Positions 46,374 through 56,364 of a DNA stretch of 64,000 nucleotides are shown here, piece after piece. Source of the DNA: Pseudophaeobacter sp. EL27 (GTDB taxonomy: Bacteria > Pseudomonadota > Alphaproteobacteria > Rhodobacterales > Rhodobacteraceae). The position numbers and the translations under genes were made by a program. Within the stretch, counting starts at the first letter, position 1, and every line of letters starts with the position of its first letter. The stretch covers positions 186,001 to 250,000 of the forward strand of contig NZ_OMPQ01000005.1 in NCBI RefSeq assembly GCF_900313025.1, given 5' to 3'. Under the pieces are notes generated by a model. It was not told where the DNA came from, did not search any database, and worked only from the letters and a program-made list of their open reading frames with translations.

Positions 46374-47114
46374 TTAGCTCATATAGCCGCCATCACTGTC
46401 GTCGCCGGCTTCCTCGAACAGACGGCCCATATCCGGTACGCATACCCGGCGTTTGCCCTCCAGCGCGATCACCCCGTCTTTCTTAAGAGCCGACATCTGG
46501 CGGCTGACGGTTTCAAGAGTAAGGCCAAGGTAGTCCGCCATGGCTTCGCGGGTGAGCGGAAGATCAAAGGTCATTGTATCGACCGCCCCGCGCGGCGTCA
46601 GCGAGGCATCGCGACGGGCAATGATGGTCAACAGGCTGGCAATTTTTTCCCGCGCGGTTTTACGACCCAGAACCAGCATCCACTCGCGTGCGGCGTCCAG
46701 CTCATCCAGGGTCATCTCCAGCAAGCGATGGGCAATATGCGGGGTGCTTGCCATCAGATCCTCAAAGGGCTTTTTGCGGAAACAGCACATCACCACATCT
46801 GTGGTTGCAACCACATTATAGGCAGCCCCATCGCGGCCGGGGCGCCCGACAAAATCGCTTGGCAGCAACAGACCAACCATCTGGGTGCGGCCGTCTTCCA
46901 TCGTCTGGGTCAGCGTCGCAATGCCAGAAACCACTGAGCCGACAAAATTCATCACATCACCAGACCAGATGATCGGCTGCCCTGCCTCATAGCTGCGATA
47001 ATACTTGATGCCGTCCAGCGCCTCCAGCTCGTCGGTCTCGCAACGGGCGCAAACGGCCCGATGGCGGATAGGACAGTCAGCGCAGCTGATATGGGTAATG
47101 GTTGGGGCGTTCAT
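46374..47114 (-). CDS. fnrL: Anaerobic transcriptional regulator FnrL
   Basis: Crp/Fnr-family regulator of 246 residues. The N-terminal cysteines CADC, C and ARC (Cys11, 14, 22, 25) can ligate an oxygen-labile [4Fe-4S] cluster. A cyclic-nucleotide-type sensor barrel, a dimer helix and a C-terminal helix-turn-helix (LTLETVSRQMSALKKDG) follow. E-x2-S-R is the FNR recognition core that reads TTGAT half-sites, matching the FNR boxes in this window. Divergent from hemN with one FNR box between. Confidence 0.95.
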   Translation of the reverse strand: MNAPTITHISCADCPIRHRAVCARCETDELEALDGIKYYRSYEAGQPIIWSGDVMNFVGSVVSGIATLTQTMEDGRTQMVGLLLPSDFVGRPGRDGAAYNVVATTDVVMCCFRKKPFEDLMASTPHIAHRLLEMTLDELDAAREWMLVLGRKTAREKIASLLTIIARRDASLTPRGAVDTMTFDLPLTREAMADYLGLTLETVSRQMSALKKDGVIALEGKRRVCVPDMGRLFEEAGDDSDGGYMS

Positions 47115-47126
47115 GGGCAGTCCCGT

Positions 47127-47140
47127 TTGATCCAGGTCAA
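47127..47140. promoter_or_regulatory. FNR box between fnrL and hemN
   Basis: TTGATCCAGGTCAA. It lies 13 bases from the fnrL start and 36 from the hemN start. The centre (47133.5) is 33 bases from a TAGGAT at 47164-47169, class II spacing for hemN. Confidence 0.9.
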
Positions 47141-47175
47141 AGTTCGTTCGTGCGATTACTGACTAGGATAATGAT

Positions 47176-48552
47176 ATGTGTCAGAAATCACAATTGGCGA
47201 AGCTCGGATTATACGATGCCAAAGTGCCGCGCTATACCAGTTATCCAACGGCGCAACATTTTGACGCGCGAATTGGTGCTGCACATTACCAATCCTGGTC
47301 AGGTCAAATACCCCCAGGCAGCCGGATTTCCCTTTATCTGCACGTTCCTTTTTGCCGAAACCTCTGTTGGTTCTGCATGTGTCGCACCCAGGGCACCAGA
47401 TCTGATGCCCCGATCGAAGCCTATGTCGAAACGCTGAAACAGGAGGTTTCGCGCCTCAAATCTCACCTGCCAAAAGACGTCAGCCTGTCACGCCTTCACT
47501 GGGGCGGCGGTACGCCGACCATTTTATCCCCGGAGATGATTCGCGATCTTGCCGCGGCAGTGGTTGCGGTGGCGCCTCTTGCGCCAGATGCTGAATTCTC
47601 GGTCGAAATCGACCCAAATGAATTTGACCAGGCCCGCTGCGATGCGCTGATTGATGCCGGGCTCACCCGCGCCTCGATCGGGGTGCAGGGGTTTGACGAC
47701 ACAACTCAGCAGGCCATTGGCCGCAGCCTGTCATTTGACAGAGTGGTGCAGGTCCTTGCAATGCTGCGCCAAGGTGGTGTGCAGGATCTGAGCACCGATC
47801 TGCTGTTTGGCCTGCCGTATCAAAGCCTGGAGCAGATCCGGCAAAGCACTGAGCAATTGCTGTCGCTCTCGCCCGACCGGGTCGCCCTTTACGGCTACAA
47901 ACATCTGCCCGCGCAGATCCGCCGCCAGGCAATGATCCCCTCCGAAACGCTTCCCAGGCCAGAGGATCGCCTGGACCTGTTCAAAGCCGCCCGCGCCCTC
48001 TGCCTAGAGGAGGGCTATGAGGAAATCGGCATCGACAGTTTTGCCCGCCCGGGCGACAGCCTGGTCCAAGCCCGCGACACACAGAGTCTCAAGCGGAGCT
48101 TTCAGGGCTATAGCGACGATCCGGCAGAGGTGCTGATTGGGCTGGGGGCCTCTGCAATCTCACGTTTCCCGCAGGGCTATGTGCAAAATGCGCCCAGCAC
48201 CGCCCGTTACATGGCCGCAATTGAGGCCGGGAGTTTTGCCACTGCCCGTGGCCACGCCTTTGCGGGCGAAGACCACCTGAGAGGGCGTATCATCAAGGCC
48301 CTGCTCTGTGGGTTCTCAATCCCAGGCGATCGGATCCTGCAGCACTGCCCGGGTCAGGAAGCCCGGTTTGAGAGCCTGGTCGCCGAGGCCTGCGCAGCCT
48401 TTCCCGATATTCTGGTCAAAACCCAAAATGGTGCTCTGGTTTCAGAAGAGGCCCGCGCCATCACACGGGTCATCGCCCGCCATTTTGACGCCTATGAAGC
48501 CGCGGGCTCTGACAGCCTGCCACCCACAGCGGCAGAAACCCGGGTCTCCTAG
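47176..48552 (+). CDS. hemN: Oxygen-independent coproporphyrinogen III oxidase
   Basis: Radical-SAM enzyme replacing HemF without oxygen; 458 residues. The cluster motif is PFCRNLCWFCMC (Cys60, Cys64, Cys67, with the extra Cys69 and T-x-G region of true HemN), preceded by RYTSYPTA; HWGGGTPT and the EIDPNE segment are also diagnostic. It is divergent from fnrL with an FNR box between. The promoter layout suggests a leaderless transcript. Confidence 0.96.
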   Translation: MCQKSQLAKLGLYDAKVPRYTSYPTAQHFDARIGAAHYQSWSGQIPPGSRISLYLHVPFCRNLCWFCMCRTQGTRSDAPIEAYVETLKQEVSRLKSHLPKDVSLSRLHWGGGTPTILSPEMIRDLAAAVVAVAPLAPDAEFSVEIDPNEFDQARCDALIDAGLTRASIGVQGFDDTTQQAIGRSLSFDRVVQVLAMLRQGGVQDLSTDLLFGLPYQSLEQIRQSTEQLLSLSPDRVALYGYKHLPAQIRRQAMIPSETLPRPEDRLDLFKAARALCLEEGYEEIGIDSFARPGDSLVQARDTQSLKRSFQGYSDDPAEVLIGLGASAISRFPQGYVQNAPSTARYMAAIEAGSFATARGHAFAGEDHLRGRIIKALLCGFSIPGDRILQHCPGQEARFESLVAEACAAFPDILVKTQNGALVSEEARAITRVIARHFDAYEAAGSDSLPPTAAETRVS

Positions 48553-48676
48553 ATCTGAGGATTTCCAGCCCCCTGCCCATGAAAAGCTGCAGCGCCGCGA
48601 CAGCGGCGCCACCCCCAAGGGTGTGCTTTTGCCTCTGGCAAAGGCTAAGCGCGCGGGAGCCTCCCCCCTTACCTAT

Positions 48677-50263
48677 TTATCGAGCTGCGGCCAGCAGCTG
48701 CCGGGTGTAGTCCATTTGTGGATTTTCAAACAGTGCCTCAGCCTCCCCGGTCTCGACGATATCGCCCTGTTTCATCACCACCACCTGATGCGACATCGCT
48801 CGCACCACATTGAGATCATGGCTGATGAACAGATAGGCCAGCCCATAGCGCTTTTGCAGATCCCGCAGCAGCTCGACGATCTGTACCTGTACCGTCATAT
48901 CCAATGCCGAGGTCGGCTCGTCCAGAACCACCAGTTTGGGGCGCAATACCATAGCACGTGCAATGGCGATACGCTGACGCTGCCCGCCGGAAAACTCATG
49001 CGGGTAGCGATCCATGGTGGCCGGATCCAATCCGACCTCCACCATCACATCCGCCACCAGCTCGCGCGGGGCACGGTGTTGATCGACCTTGTGAATGGCC
49101 AGCCCCTCGGCAATGATCTGCGCGCAGGTCATGCGCGGGCTCAGCGAGCCAAAGGGATCCTGGAATACGATTTGCATATCTTTGCGCAGACTGCGTAGCT
49201 CCCGCGTGGACCATTGCCGCAGGTCATCTCCACAAAAGCGCACCTCACCCTCGGAGGCAATCAACCGCATGATCGCCAGTGCCATGGTAGTCTTGCCAGA
49301 GCCGCTCTCGCCGACAATGCCCAGAGTCTCCCCTGCCCGCACAGAGAGTGAGGTTGGATTGACCGCTTTCACATGACCGATAGTGCGTTTGAGCAGCCCT
49401 TTCTGAATTGGAAACCAGACTTTCAAATCTTTGGTGCGGATCATCTCAGCCGCATTTTCAGCCACCGGTTCGGGAATGCCCGAAGGCTCTGCGGCCAGCA
49501 ATTTTTGCGTATAGGCATGTTGTGGATTGTCAAAAACCTCCGCCGCAGGGCCTTCCTCGACAATCTCGCCTCCCTTCATCACACAGACCCGATCGGCGAT
49601 GCGGCGCACCACGTTCAGATCATGAGTGATAAACAGTAGCCCCATGCCCTCAGATTTCTTCAGTTCTGCCAGCAGTTCCAGAATCTGCGCCTGGATGGTT
49701 ACATCCAGCGCCGTTGTCGGCTCATCGGCGATCAGCACCTCGGGCTTGTTGGCCAGGGCCATGGCAATCATCACTCGCTGGCGCTGACCGCCAGAGAGCT
49801 CATGCGGATAGGCGCTGAGACGGTTTTCCGCATCCCGAATACCAACCTTATTCATCAGCTCCAGAATACGGGTCCGCGCTGCCTGCCCCTGCAATCCCTG
49901 ATGCAGCGCCAGCGATTCCGCCAGTTGCTTTTCAATGGTGTGCAGCGGATTGAGCGAGGTCATCGGCTCCTGAAAGATAAAGCTGATGTCATTGCCGCGC
50001 ACCTGCATCAGGTGCTTTTCATCGGCGCCAACCATCTCAACCCCGTCATAGGTGACAGAGCCCTCAACGATGGCGCTGTCGCCCAACAGCGAGACGGTTG
50101 AGAGCGCCGAGACGGATTTTCCCGACCCGGATTCGCCGACCAGGGCCACGGTTTCACCGCGCCCCACCGAAAAGGACACGCCTTTGACCGCCCTGTTGAC
50201 TTTACCGTCCTGCTGGAAGGAGACACACAGGTTCTTGACCTGAAGGATGGGAGCTTCTGTCAT
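48677..50263 (-). CDS. yejF: Peptide ABC importer ATP-binding protein YejF (dual domain)
   Basis: This 528-residue protein has two complete ABC domains in tandem. The first has [18 protein letters not shown] and [12 protein letters not shown]; the second has [18 protein letters not shown] and [11 protein letters not shown]. This is the YejF/GsiA layout of oligopeptide importers. I chose the ATG at 50263 (MTEAPILQ); the frame upstream overlaps the intergenic repeat. Last gene of yejABEF in transcription order. Confidence 0.93.
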   Translation of the reverse strand: MTEAPILQVKNLCVSFQQDGKVNRAVKGVSFSVGRGETVALVGESGSGKSVSALSTVSLLGDSAIVEGSVTYDGVEMVGADEKHLMQVRGNDISFIFQEPMTSLNPLHTIEKQLAESLALHQGLQGQAARTRILELMNKVGIRDAENRLSAYPHELSGGQRQRVMIAMALANKPEVLIADEPTTALDVTIQAQILELLAELKKSEGMGLLFITHDLNVVRRIADRVCVMKGGEIVEEGPAAEVFDNPQHAYTQKLLAAEPSGIPEPVAENAAEMIRTKDLKVWFPIQKGLLKRTIGHVKAVNPTSLSVRAGETLGIVGESGSGKTTMALAIMRLIASEGEVRFCGDDLRQWSTRELRSLRKDMQIVFQDPFGSLSPRMTCAQIIAEGLAIHKVDQHRAPRELVADVMVEVGLDPATMDRYPHEFSGGQRQRIAIARAMVLRPKLVVLDEPTSALDMTVQVQIVELLRDLQKRYGLAYLFISHDLNVVRAMSHQVVVMKQGDIVETGEAEALFENPQMDYTRQLLAAAR

Positions 50264-50290
50264 GTCAGTTCTTGCCTGCAGCAAACGGTA

Positions 50291-50370
50291 GGGCGGTGCT
50301 CGACCGCGGGCGGAAACGAAGTGCCCGCCCATGGGGGCGGTCGGGCACTGCCCGGCTTGCAGCCGGGCGG
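50291..50370 (+). repeat. Intergenic inverted repeat, copy 3 (family R)
   Basis: The arms GGGCGGTGCTCGA (50291-50303) and TCGGGCACTGCCC (50341-50353) differ from perfect pairing only by two G-U-type positions. The tail hairpin CCCGGC-TTGCA-GCCGGG follows. It is between yejF and yejE and is oriented opposite to the transcription of these genes, unlike copies 1 and 2. Confidence 0.85.
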
Positions 50371-50392
50371 ATCGGCGGTTTGGGAAGCCACC

Positions 50393-51499
50393 TCATGAAA
50401 AGGTCTTTCTTGGGTCAAAGGCATCACGGATGCCTTCAAAGATGAAGATCAGCAGCGACAGCATCAGGGCAAAGGTGAAAAAGGCGGTGAAGGCCAGCCA
50501 GGGGGCTTCGAGGTTTTGTTTTGCCTGCAGTGTCAGCTCCCCCAATGAGGGCGCTGAGGAGGGCAGACCAAAGCCGAGGAAATCCAGCCCCGCCAGCGAG
50601 CTGATGGTGCCGGTAATGATAAAGGGCAGCATGGTCAGCGTCGCCACCATGGCATTGGGCAGCATGTGGCGCAGCATTATGGTCATATTGCCCACCCCCA
50701 GCGCTTTGGCGGCGCGGACATATTCCAGATTGCGCGCCCGCAGGAATTCGGCCCGCACCACGCCCACCAATGAGGTCCAGCTGAACAGGATCATCAGCCC
50801 TACCAAAAGCCAGAAACTGCGGCCCAGAATGGCAAACATGATGATAATCACATAGAGCGTTGGCGTTGAGCTCCAGATTTCGATCACCCGCTGGAACACC
50901 AGATCCAGCCAGCCGCCAAAATAGCCCTGCACTGCCCCCGCCAAAACCCCGATCAACGTGGCCGCCGCCGTCACCATCAGGGTAAAAAGTATCGACAGGC
51001 GGAACCCATGAATGACCCGCGCCAAGACATCGCGTTTGGTATCATCCGTGCCCAGCAGATTCTGCCCATTGGGCGCCAGCGGGGCTGCACCTGGGCGATC
51101 TACCGAGGTGTTGTAGGAATAGGGGATGGGCGGCCAGAGCGTCCAGCCTTTGTAAAAACCGTCCGCCGCGTAGCTATCCGCCGCGATTTGATCAATGATC
51201 TCTTCTGGTTCATCAAAGCAGTCTTCAATCCCGCCAGACCGGATCAGGCATTCCACTTCAGGGTCGCGGTAGTTCGCTTCCGTTTTGAAATCACCCCCAA
51301 AAGTGGTCTCGGGGTAAAAGTTGAACACCGGCGTAAAGATCTCGCCGCGATAGCTCACCAGGATAGGTTTGTCATTGGCCAGGAACTCGGCAAAGAGCGA
51401 CAGGCCAAAGAGCACCGCAAAAATCCACATCGACCAATAGGCGCGCCTGTTGCGGCGAAAGGTGTTCCAGCGGCGTTGATTTAGAGGGGACAATGCCAT
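50393..51499 (-). CDS. yejE: Peptide ABC importer permease YejE
   Basis: Permease of 368 residues. An N-terminal helix precedes a periplasmic loop with two cysteines, then five helices and the cytoplasmic coupling loop (EYVRAAKALGVGNMTIMLRHMLPNA), the EAA motif of DppC/OppC-type permeases. Long N-terminal insertions of this kind mark YejE. It follows yejB by three bases. Confidence 0.93.
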   Translation of the reverse strand: MALSPLNQRRWNTFRRNRRAYWSMWIFAVLFGLSLFAEFLANDKPILVSYRGEIFTPVFNFYPETTFGGDFKTEANYRDPEVECLIRSGGIEDCFDEPEEIIDQIAADSYAADGFYKGWTLWPPIPYSYNTSVDRPGAAPLAPNGQNLLGTDDTKRDVLARVIHGFRLSILFTLMVTAAATLIGVLAGAVQGYFGGWLDLVFQRVIEIWSSTPTLYVIIIMFAILGRSFWLLVGLMILFSWTSLVGVVRAEFLRARNLEYVRAAKALGVGNMTIMLRHMLPNAMVATLTMLPFIITGTISSLAGLDFLGFGLPSSAPSLGELTLQAKQNLEAPWLAFTAFFTFALMLSLLIFIFEGIRDAFDPRKTFS

Positions 51500-51502
51500 C
51501 GC

Positions 51503-52591
51503 TCAGCCCTCCCGTTTATCAAAATCGATGCGCGGATCCACCAACACATACATGAGATCCGACAGGATACCGACAACCAGTGACATCAGGCCAAAGATAA
51601 ACAGGGTGCCAAAAATCACCGGGTAATCCCGCGCCACGGCGGCCTCAAACCCCAGACGCCCCAGACCATCCAGCGAGAAAATCGTCTCGATGATCAGGCT
51701 GCCGGAAAAGAAGATGCTGATGAACACTGCCGGGAAACCGGCAATCACGATCAGCATGGCATTGCGAAACACATGACCATAAAGCACCCGGTTCTCAGAC
51801 AGGCCCTTGGCTCGGGCGGTGATGACATATTGTTTTTTGATCTCATCCAGGAACGAGTTCTTGGTCAGCAGGGTCAATGTCGCAAAGGCGCCAATGGTCG
51901 AGGCAATCACCGGCAGGGCGATGTGCCAGGCATAATCTGCAATCTTGCCCATCAGGCTGAGATTCTCCCAATTGTCCGAGGTCAAGCCACGCAGCGGGAA
52001 GATCTGCCAGTAGGAACCCCCAGCAAACAGCACCAAAAGCATGATGGCAAACAGGAACGAAGGGATCGCATAGGCAGCAATGATGATACCACTGGTCCAG
52101 GTGTCAAAGCGCGAGCCATCGCGCAGCGCCTTGCGAATGCCCATGGGGATCGAGATCATATAGGCAATCAAGGTGGACCACAGCCCCAGCGAGATCGATA
52201 CTGGCATCTTCTCCAGCACCAGTTCGGTCACGTCGATCTTGCGAAAGTAGCTCTCGCCAAAATCAAACTGCATGTAGTTCCACAGCATCAGGCCAAAGCG
52301 TTCCAGCGGTGGCTTATCCAGGCCGAACTGCTCTTTCAGCTCTTCAATGAGTTCTGGCGGCAACCCCTGACGGCCGGCATAGCTGTCATTGGCCTCAATC
52401 ACGGCATTGCCACCGGCATCACCACCGCCGCCGGCAAAGCCCTCAAACACGTCACCACCGCCCTGGAGCTGGGCAATCACCTGCTCCACCGGGCCGCCAG
52501 GGACAAATTGCACCAGAGTAAAGTTCACCACCATGATGCCAAACAGGGTTGGGATCACCAGCAGTAAACGTCGAAGGATGTAGGCTGCCAT
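51503..52591 (-). CDS. yejB: Peptide ABC importer permease YejB
   Basis: DppB-type permease of 362 residues with the N-terminal [20 protein letters not shown], a periplasmic Gly-rich loop ([19 protein letters not shown]) and the EAA-type motif [21 protein letters not shown]. It forms the membrane channel with YejE. Confidence 0.94.
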   Translation of the reverse strand: MAAYILRRLLLVIPTLFGIMVVNFTLVQFVPGGPVEQVIAQLQGGGDVFEGFAGGGGDAGGNAVIEANDSYAGRQGLPPELIEELKEQFGLDKPPLERFGLMLWNYMQFDFGESYFRKIDVTELVLEKMPVSISLGLWSTLIAYMISIPMGIRKALRDGSRFDTWTSGIIIAAYAIPSFLFAIMLLVLFAGGSYWQIFPLRGLTSDNWENLSLMGKIADYAWHIALPVIASTIGAFATLTLLTKNSFLDEIKKQYVITARAKGLSENRVLYGHVFRNAMLIVIAGFPAVFISIFFSGSLIIETIFSLDGLGRLGFEAAVARDYPVIFGTLFIFGLMSLVVGILSDLMYVLVDPRIDFDKREG

Positions 52592-52600
52592 ATCGCGCCC

Positions 52601-54562
52601 TTACCGCAAGGCGCCCGAGGCTTTCAACGCAGCCTCGCGATCGGCATCGACCCACCACAGATCCAGCAACCCGGTGGAATAGGGGGGCAGGTTTTCTGGG
52701 TAGGCATATTGCTTCCAATAGGCGATCCAGCTGACATCCAGATACCAGGTTGGCACCATAAAGCGTTTCGCCCGCAGCACCCGGTCCAGTGCGCGCGTAT
52801 TGGAATAGAGAACATCCTGGGTTTTGGCATCGACGATATTGTCGATCAGCGCATCCACTGCAGGATCAGCTAGTCCAGCTGGGTTGAACACGGAATACTC
52901 ATGCGCCTCGGCGCCAAACTGCTGGTACAGCCCCGTCGATGGTTCCAGGGATTTTCGATAGGCAAAGGAGACCATATCAAAATCCTTTTCCCGGCGACGA
53001 CTGGTGTATTGCGCATAATCCACCCGGTTCAATACCGCATCAATCCCCATGGCCTGCAGGTTTGAGACATAGGGGCTGACGATACGCTCCAACGTTGGGC
53101 TATCGAGCAGGAACTCGATCTTCAGCAATTCCCCCGCCGCGTTCTGGCGCATCCCATCGCTGTTCACTTCCCAGCCCGCTTCATCCAACAGTTTCATGGC
53201 ACGGCGCAGGTTGCTACGATCATTGGGGCGTTTGGGTTTGGAAGCATGCGCCATCACCGGTTCCGAGGTCAAAAGCCCCGGATCAATCTGGTCGCCCAGT
53301 GCGGTCAGCACCTCCAGCTCGCGCCCCTGAGGCAGGCCCTTGGCCTCCAGATCACTATCCTGCCAAAACGAGCTGCGATGGCGGAACAGCCCATATTGCA
53401 GGCTCTCATTGGTCCATTCAAAGTTGAAGGCCAGCTGCACCGCTTCGCGCACACGAATGTCCTGAAACTGCGGCCGCAACAGGTTCATCACAAAGCCACT
53501 GGCCGCAGGCACATTGCCGTTCGGGATTTCATCCTTGATCACATCGCCATTGGCAACGGCATCAAAGTCATAGGCCGTGGCCCAGCTCTTGGAATTGTTT
53601 TCAGGCCGCACGGTATAGACCCCGGCCTTGAAGCCCTCCATCGCCGCAATGGCATCGCCAAAATACTCCACCCGGATACTGTCATAGTTGTGGCGACCGA
53701 TATTGACGTTCAAATCCTTGCCCCAATAGTCAGGATTGCGGCGATAGGTGATGCGCTGGTTGATCTCGGCCTTGTCCAGAAGATAGGGGCCGGAACCAAT
53801 ACCCGGATCCAGACGCGGCTCATCCAGGCGACGGTTTTCCGGGTCGGCCTCGAACCAGGCCTTGGAGAAGACCGGCGTGCCAGCCACCTGTGTAATCATC
53901 GCGCGTCGTGGGAAATCCGGCGAGAAATAGAACTTCACCTGATATGGACCCAGCGCTTCCGCCTTGGGGATGCGTTTGCGCACGGCCTCAGCATAGGATT
54001 GCAGCCCCTGATCCAGCAGGATGTTATGGGAGAACACCACATCATCAGCCGTCACCGGGCTGCCATCGGAAAACCGCGCCTCAGGGCGCAGATTGAAGAT
54101 CACCCAGTCCTGCGTCAGGGGAAATTCCAAGCTTTCGGCAATCAACCCGTAATAGGAGCCCGGCTCATCATAGGACTCAATCATCAGGCTCTCAAAATGC
54201 TCTGACGCCAATGCCCCGCCCCGCCCTTTGCGGGTATAGGGGTTCATACTGTCAAAGGTGCCCACCGCCGAAATTGACAGCTCACCGCCCTTGGGGGCCT
54301 CAGGGTTCACATAGTCAAAATGGGCAAAACCTTCGGGGTATTTCAGCGCACCAAATTCAGCAAAACCATGGCTTTTGACAATCGCACCTGCCTCGACCCT
54401 CAGCGGCAGGGCCAGCAGCAGAACAAGCACAAAACCGAGCGCCAGAAGGTAGGCTGCACGAAGCACCCCGCCGGGATCAGGTTGCACAGCCCGGACCCGC
54501 GCCTGAGCACCCCGTCGTTGCTGGTTTTTACCCGCCTGATTACCTGCCATATGGGATGTCAT
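52601..54562 (-). CDS. yejA: Peptide ABC importer substrate-binding protein YejA
   Basis: Periplasmic family 5 solute-binding protein of 653 residues. A signal peptide is visible (hydrophobic LLALGFVLVLLLALPL after a basic stretch). Family segments include FNLRPEARFSDGSPVTADDVVFS, YRRNPDYWG and NFEWTNESL. The yej system takes up small peptides or peptide antibiotics. Start at 54562 because AAGGAGG precedes it at good spacing; an in-frame start ten codons upstream is possible. First gene of yejABEF. Confidence 0.93.
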   Translation of the reverse strand: MTSHMAGNQAGKNQQRRGAQARVRAVQPDPGGVLRAAYLLALGFVLVLLLALPLRVEAGAIVKSHGFAEFGALKYPEGFAHFDYVNPEAPKGGELSISAVGTFDSMNPYTRKGRGGALASEHFESLMIESYDEPGSYYGLIAESLEFPLTQDWVIFNLRPEARFSDGSPVTADDVVFSHNILLDQGLQSYAEAVRKRIPKAEALGPYQVKFYFSPDFPRRAMITQVAGTPVFSKAWFEADPENRRLDEPRLDPGIGSGPYLLDKAEINQRITYRRNPDYWGKDLNVNIGRHNYDSIRVEYFGDAIAAMEGFKAGVYTVRPENNSKSWATAYDFDAVANGDVIKDEIPNGNVPAASGFVMNLLRPQFQDIRVREAVQLAFNFEWTNESLQYGLFRHRSSFWQDSDLEAKGLPQGRELEVLTALGDQIDPGLLTSEPVMAHASKPKRPNDRSNLRRAMKLLDEAGWEVNSDGMRQNAAGELLKIEFLLDSPTLERIVSPYVSNLQAMGIDAVLNRVDYAQYTSRRREKDFDMVSFAYRKSLEPSTGLYQQFGAEAHEYSVFNPAGLADPAVDALIDNIVDAKTQDVLYSNTRALDRVLRAKRFMVPTWYLDVSWIAYWKQYAYPENLPPYSTGLLDLWWVDADREAALKASGALR

Positions 54563-54737
54563 CTGCCACAACCTCCTTTGTCCGGCCTTCAACTGGTCCG
54601 GTTTTCCTACCTCTCAAGCTAATGGCCGCAGGAGGTAACATTCAAGTTGAGATTGCGCGATCTCGGACTTCATCGGATCGAAAGAGCGTGATCAAGCCGA
54701 ATTCCCGGCTAGAATTCTCCACCGGGCAGCCCAACGG

Positions 54738-54769
54738 AAAAAGGCCGCGACACAAGCCGCGACCTTTTT
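54738..54769 (-). terminator. Intrinsic terminator after the cytochrome c gene
   Basis: AAAAAGGCCGCG and CGCGACCTTTTT form a stem with one mismatch; T-rich in the minus direction. It lies 37 bases after the cytochrome c stop. Confidence 0.8.
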
Positions 54770-54805
54770 GAATACTTTTGAGCCGACCCTTAGGTCAGGT
54801 CAAGA

Positions 54806-55312
54806 TCAATCGTCGAGACTGTCCAGATAGGCGATGAGGTTCACCCGGTCTTTTTCCTTGCGCAAACCGGCAAAGGACATCGAGGTGCCCGAAGCATAGG
54901 CCGAAGGCTTGGTCAGGAAGGCATCAAGCTCTTCCGCAGTCCAGGTGGTGCCCAGAGCGGTCAGGGCGCCGGAGTAGCCAAAGCCCGCTTCTGCGGCAGT
55001 GGCGCGGCCTACAACACCGTAGAGCGAAGGACCGGTGGAGTTCACACCCGCCTCCAGCTTGTGGCAGGCGGCACATTTCTTGAAGACTTTGGCGCCTTTG
55101 CCGGCGTCAGCCGAGGCCATCAGCTCTTCAAAGCTGACCTCAACCACATCTTCAGAAGCGGCGCTCGCATCTGCTACTTCAATTACATAAGATTGCTCAC
55201 CGTGCGCATCTGACGAATAGAGCACATCCGCGGCCCAGTGGCCCAGAAGAAGCACCAGGAACGATCCGCAAACGCCTGCGGTCGCTTTGGTTAGGGTCAT
55301 CGTGTCAAACAT
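54806..55312 (-). CDS. Membrane-anchored cytochrome c (CycM/c552-like)
   Basis: This monohaem cytochrome c of 168 residues has an uncleaved N-terminal anchor (residues 10-32), an acidic linker, and a class I cytochrome domain with CAACH (80-84) and a distal methionine in GTSMSFAG. The GPSLYGVVGR segment is typical of mitochondrial-type c2/CycM. It should shuttle electrons between the bc1 complex and oxidases at the periplasmic face. The ATG at 55312 is preferred to the longer frame. Confidence 0.92.
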   Translation of the reverse strand: MFDTMTLTKATAGVCGSFLVLLLGHWAADVLYSSDAHGEQSYVIEVADASAASEDVVEVSFEELMASADAGKGAKVFKKCAACHKLEAGVNSTGPSLYGVVGRATAAEAGFGYSGALTALGTTWTAEELDAFLTKPSAYASGTSMSFAGLRKEKDRVNLIAYLDSLDD

Positions 55313-55431
55313 GAATCGCGTGTCCGTTTTAGCTGTCTGGGGGTTGTCTAAGGCTTCCACTCGTCAGTGGCAAGGTATAGACAACGCGACGAAATGCCCG
55401 TTTGCTGAAGTTTTGCAGGAAAGTCGCACTG

Positions 55432-56265
55432 ATGACCGGAAAAATTGCCATCCAGGGAGAGCTCGGCTCTTATAGTCATGAGGCTTGCCGCAATGCGCGT
55501 CACTCTATGGAGGTGCTTCCCTGCAGCACCTTTGAGGATGTGATCGAGGCCGTGCGCTCTGGTGCGGCCGACCAGGCAATGCTGCCGGTTGAGAACTCCA
55601 CCTATGGGCGGGTTGCCGATAGTCACCGCCTGCTGCCACACAGCGGGCTGCATATCATCGACGAGGCCTTTGTGCGGGTACATATCAACCTTCTGGCTGT
55701 CCCCGGCGCCAAGCTGGAAGACATACGGGAGGCCAAATCACATTTGGTTCTGCTGCCACAATGCGGTGAATTTCTGCGCAAAAACAACATCGTGGGACGC
55801 GTCAGCCCCGATAACGCCCGCGCTGCACGCGATGTGGCGGCGGCGGGTGACATCCACACAGCTGCTCTGGCCAGCGAATTGGCCGGTGAGATCTACGGGT
55901 TGGATGTGCTGGAGAAAAAGATCGAGGATCGCGGCGACAACACCACCCGCTTTCTGATCATGTCCCGCGAACCCGATACCACCCGGCGTGGTGCCCATGG
56001 CATGATCACCAGCTTTGTCTTTCAAGTCCGCAACATTCCAGCGGCGCTGTACAAGGGCATGGGCGGCTTTGCCACCAATGGTATCAACATGACCAAACTC
56101 GAGAGCTACATGGTCGATGGCTCCTTCACCGCAACCCAGTTTTACGCGGATATCGAAGGCCACCCAGATGATGCAAACGTGCAACTGGCAATGGATGAGC
56201 TGGCCTATTTCACCACCAATGTGGAGATTCTCGGCGTCTACCCCGCCAACAATGGGCGCTACTAA
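55432..56265 (+). CDS. pheA: Prephenate dehydratase
   Basis: PheA makes phenylpyruvate for phenylalanine. The 277-residue monofunctional form has IAIQGELGSYSHEAC at the N-terminus, the PVENSTYGRV segment, DNTTRF with the catalytic Thr-Arg-Phe, and a C-terminal ACT domain (NIPAALYKGMGGFATNGINM) for feedback by phenylalanine. AGGAAAG precedes the ATG at 55432. It is divergent from the cytochrome gene. Confidence 0.95.
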   Translation: MTGKIAIQGELGSYSHEACRNARHSMEVLPCSTFEDVIEAVRSGAADQAMLPVENSTYGRVADSHRLLPHSGLHIIDEAFVRVHINLLAVPGAKLEDIREAKSHLVLLPQCGEFLRKNNIVGRVSPDNARAARDVAAAGDIHTAALASELAGEIYGLDVLEKKIEDRGDNTTRFLIMSREPDTTRRGAHGMITSFVFQVRNIPAALYKGMGGFATNGINMTKLESYMVDGSFTATQFYADIEGHPDDANVQLAMDELAYFTTNVEILGVYPANNGRY

Positions 56266-56364
56266 TCGCCATTTGGCCTGCCGGGGCCTGGCTGACGTAT
56301 CGGAAATCTAGACTCTCAAATCCATCCTACTTATCGCTGGGGTGTACCATCACCCGAGTCCATC

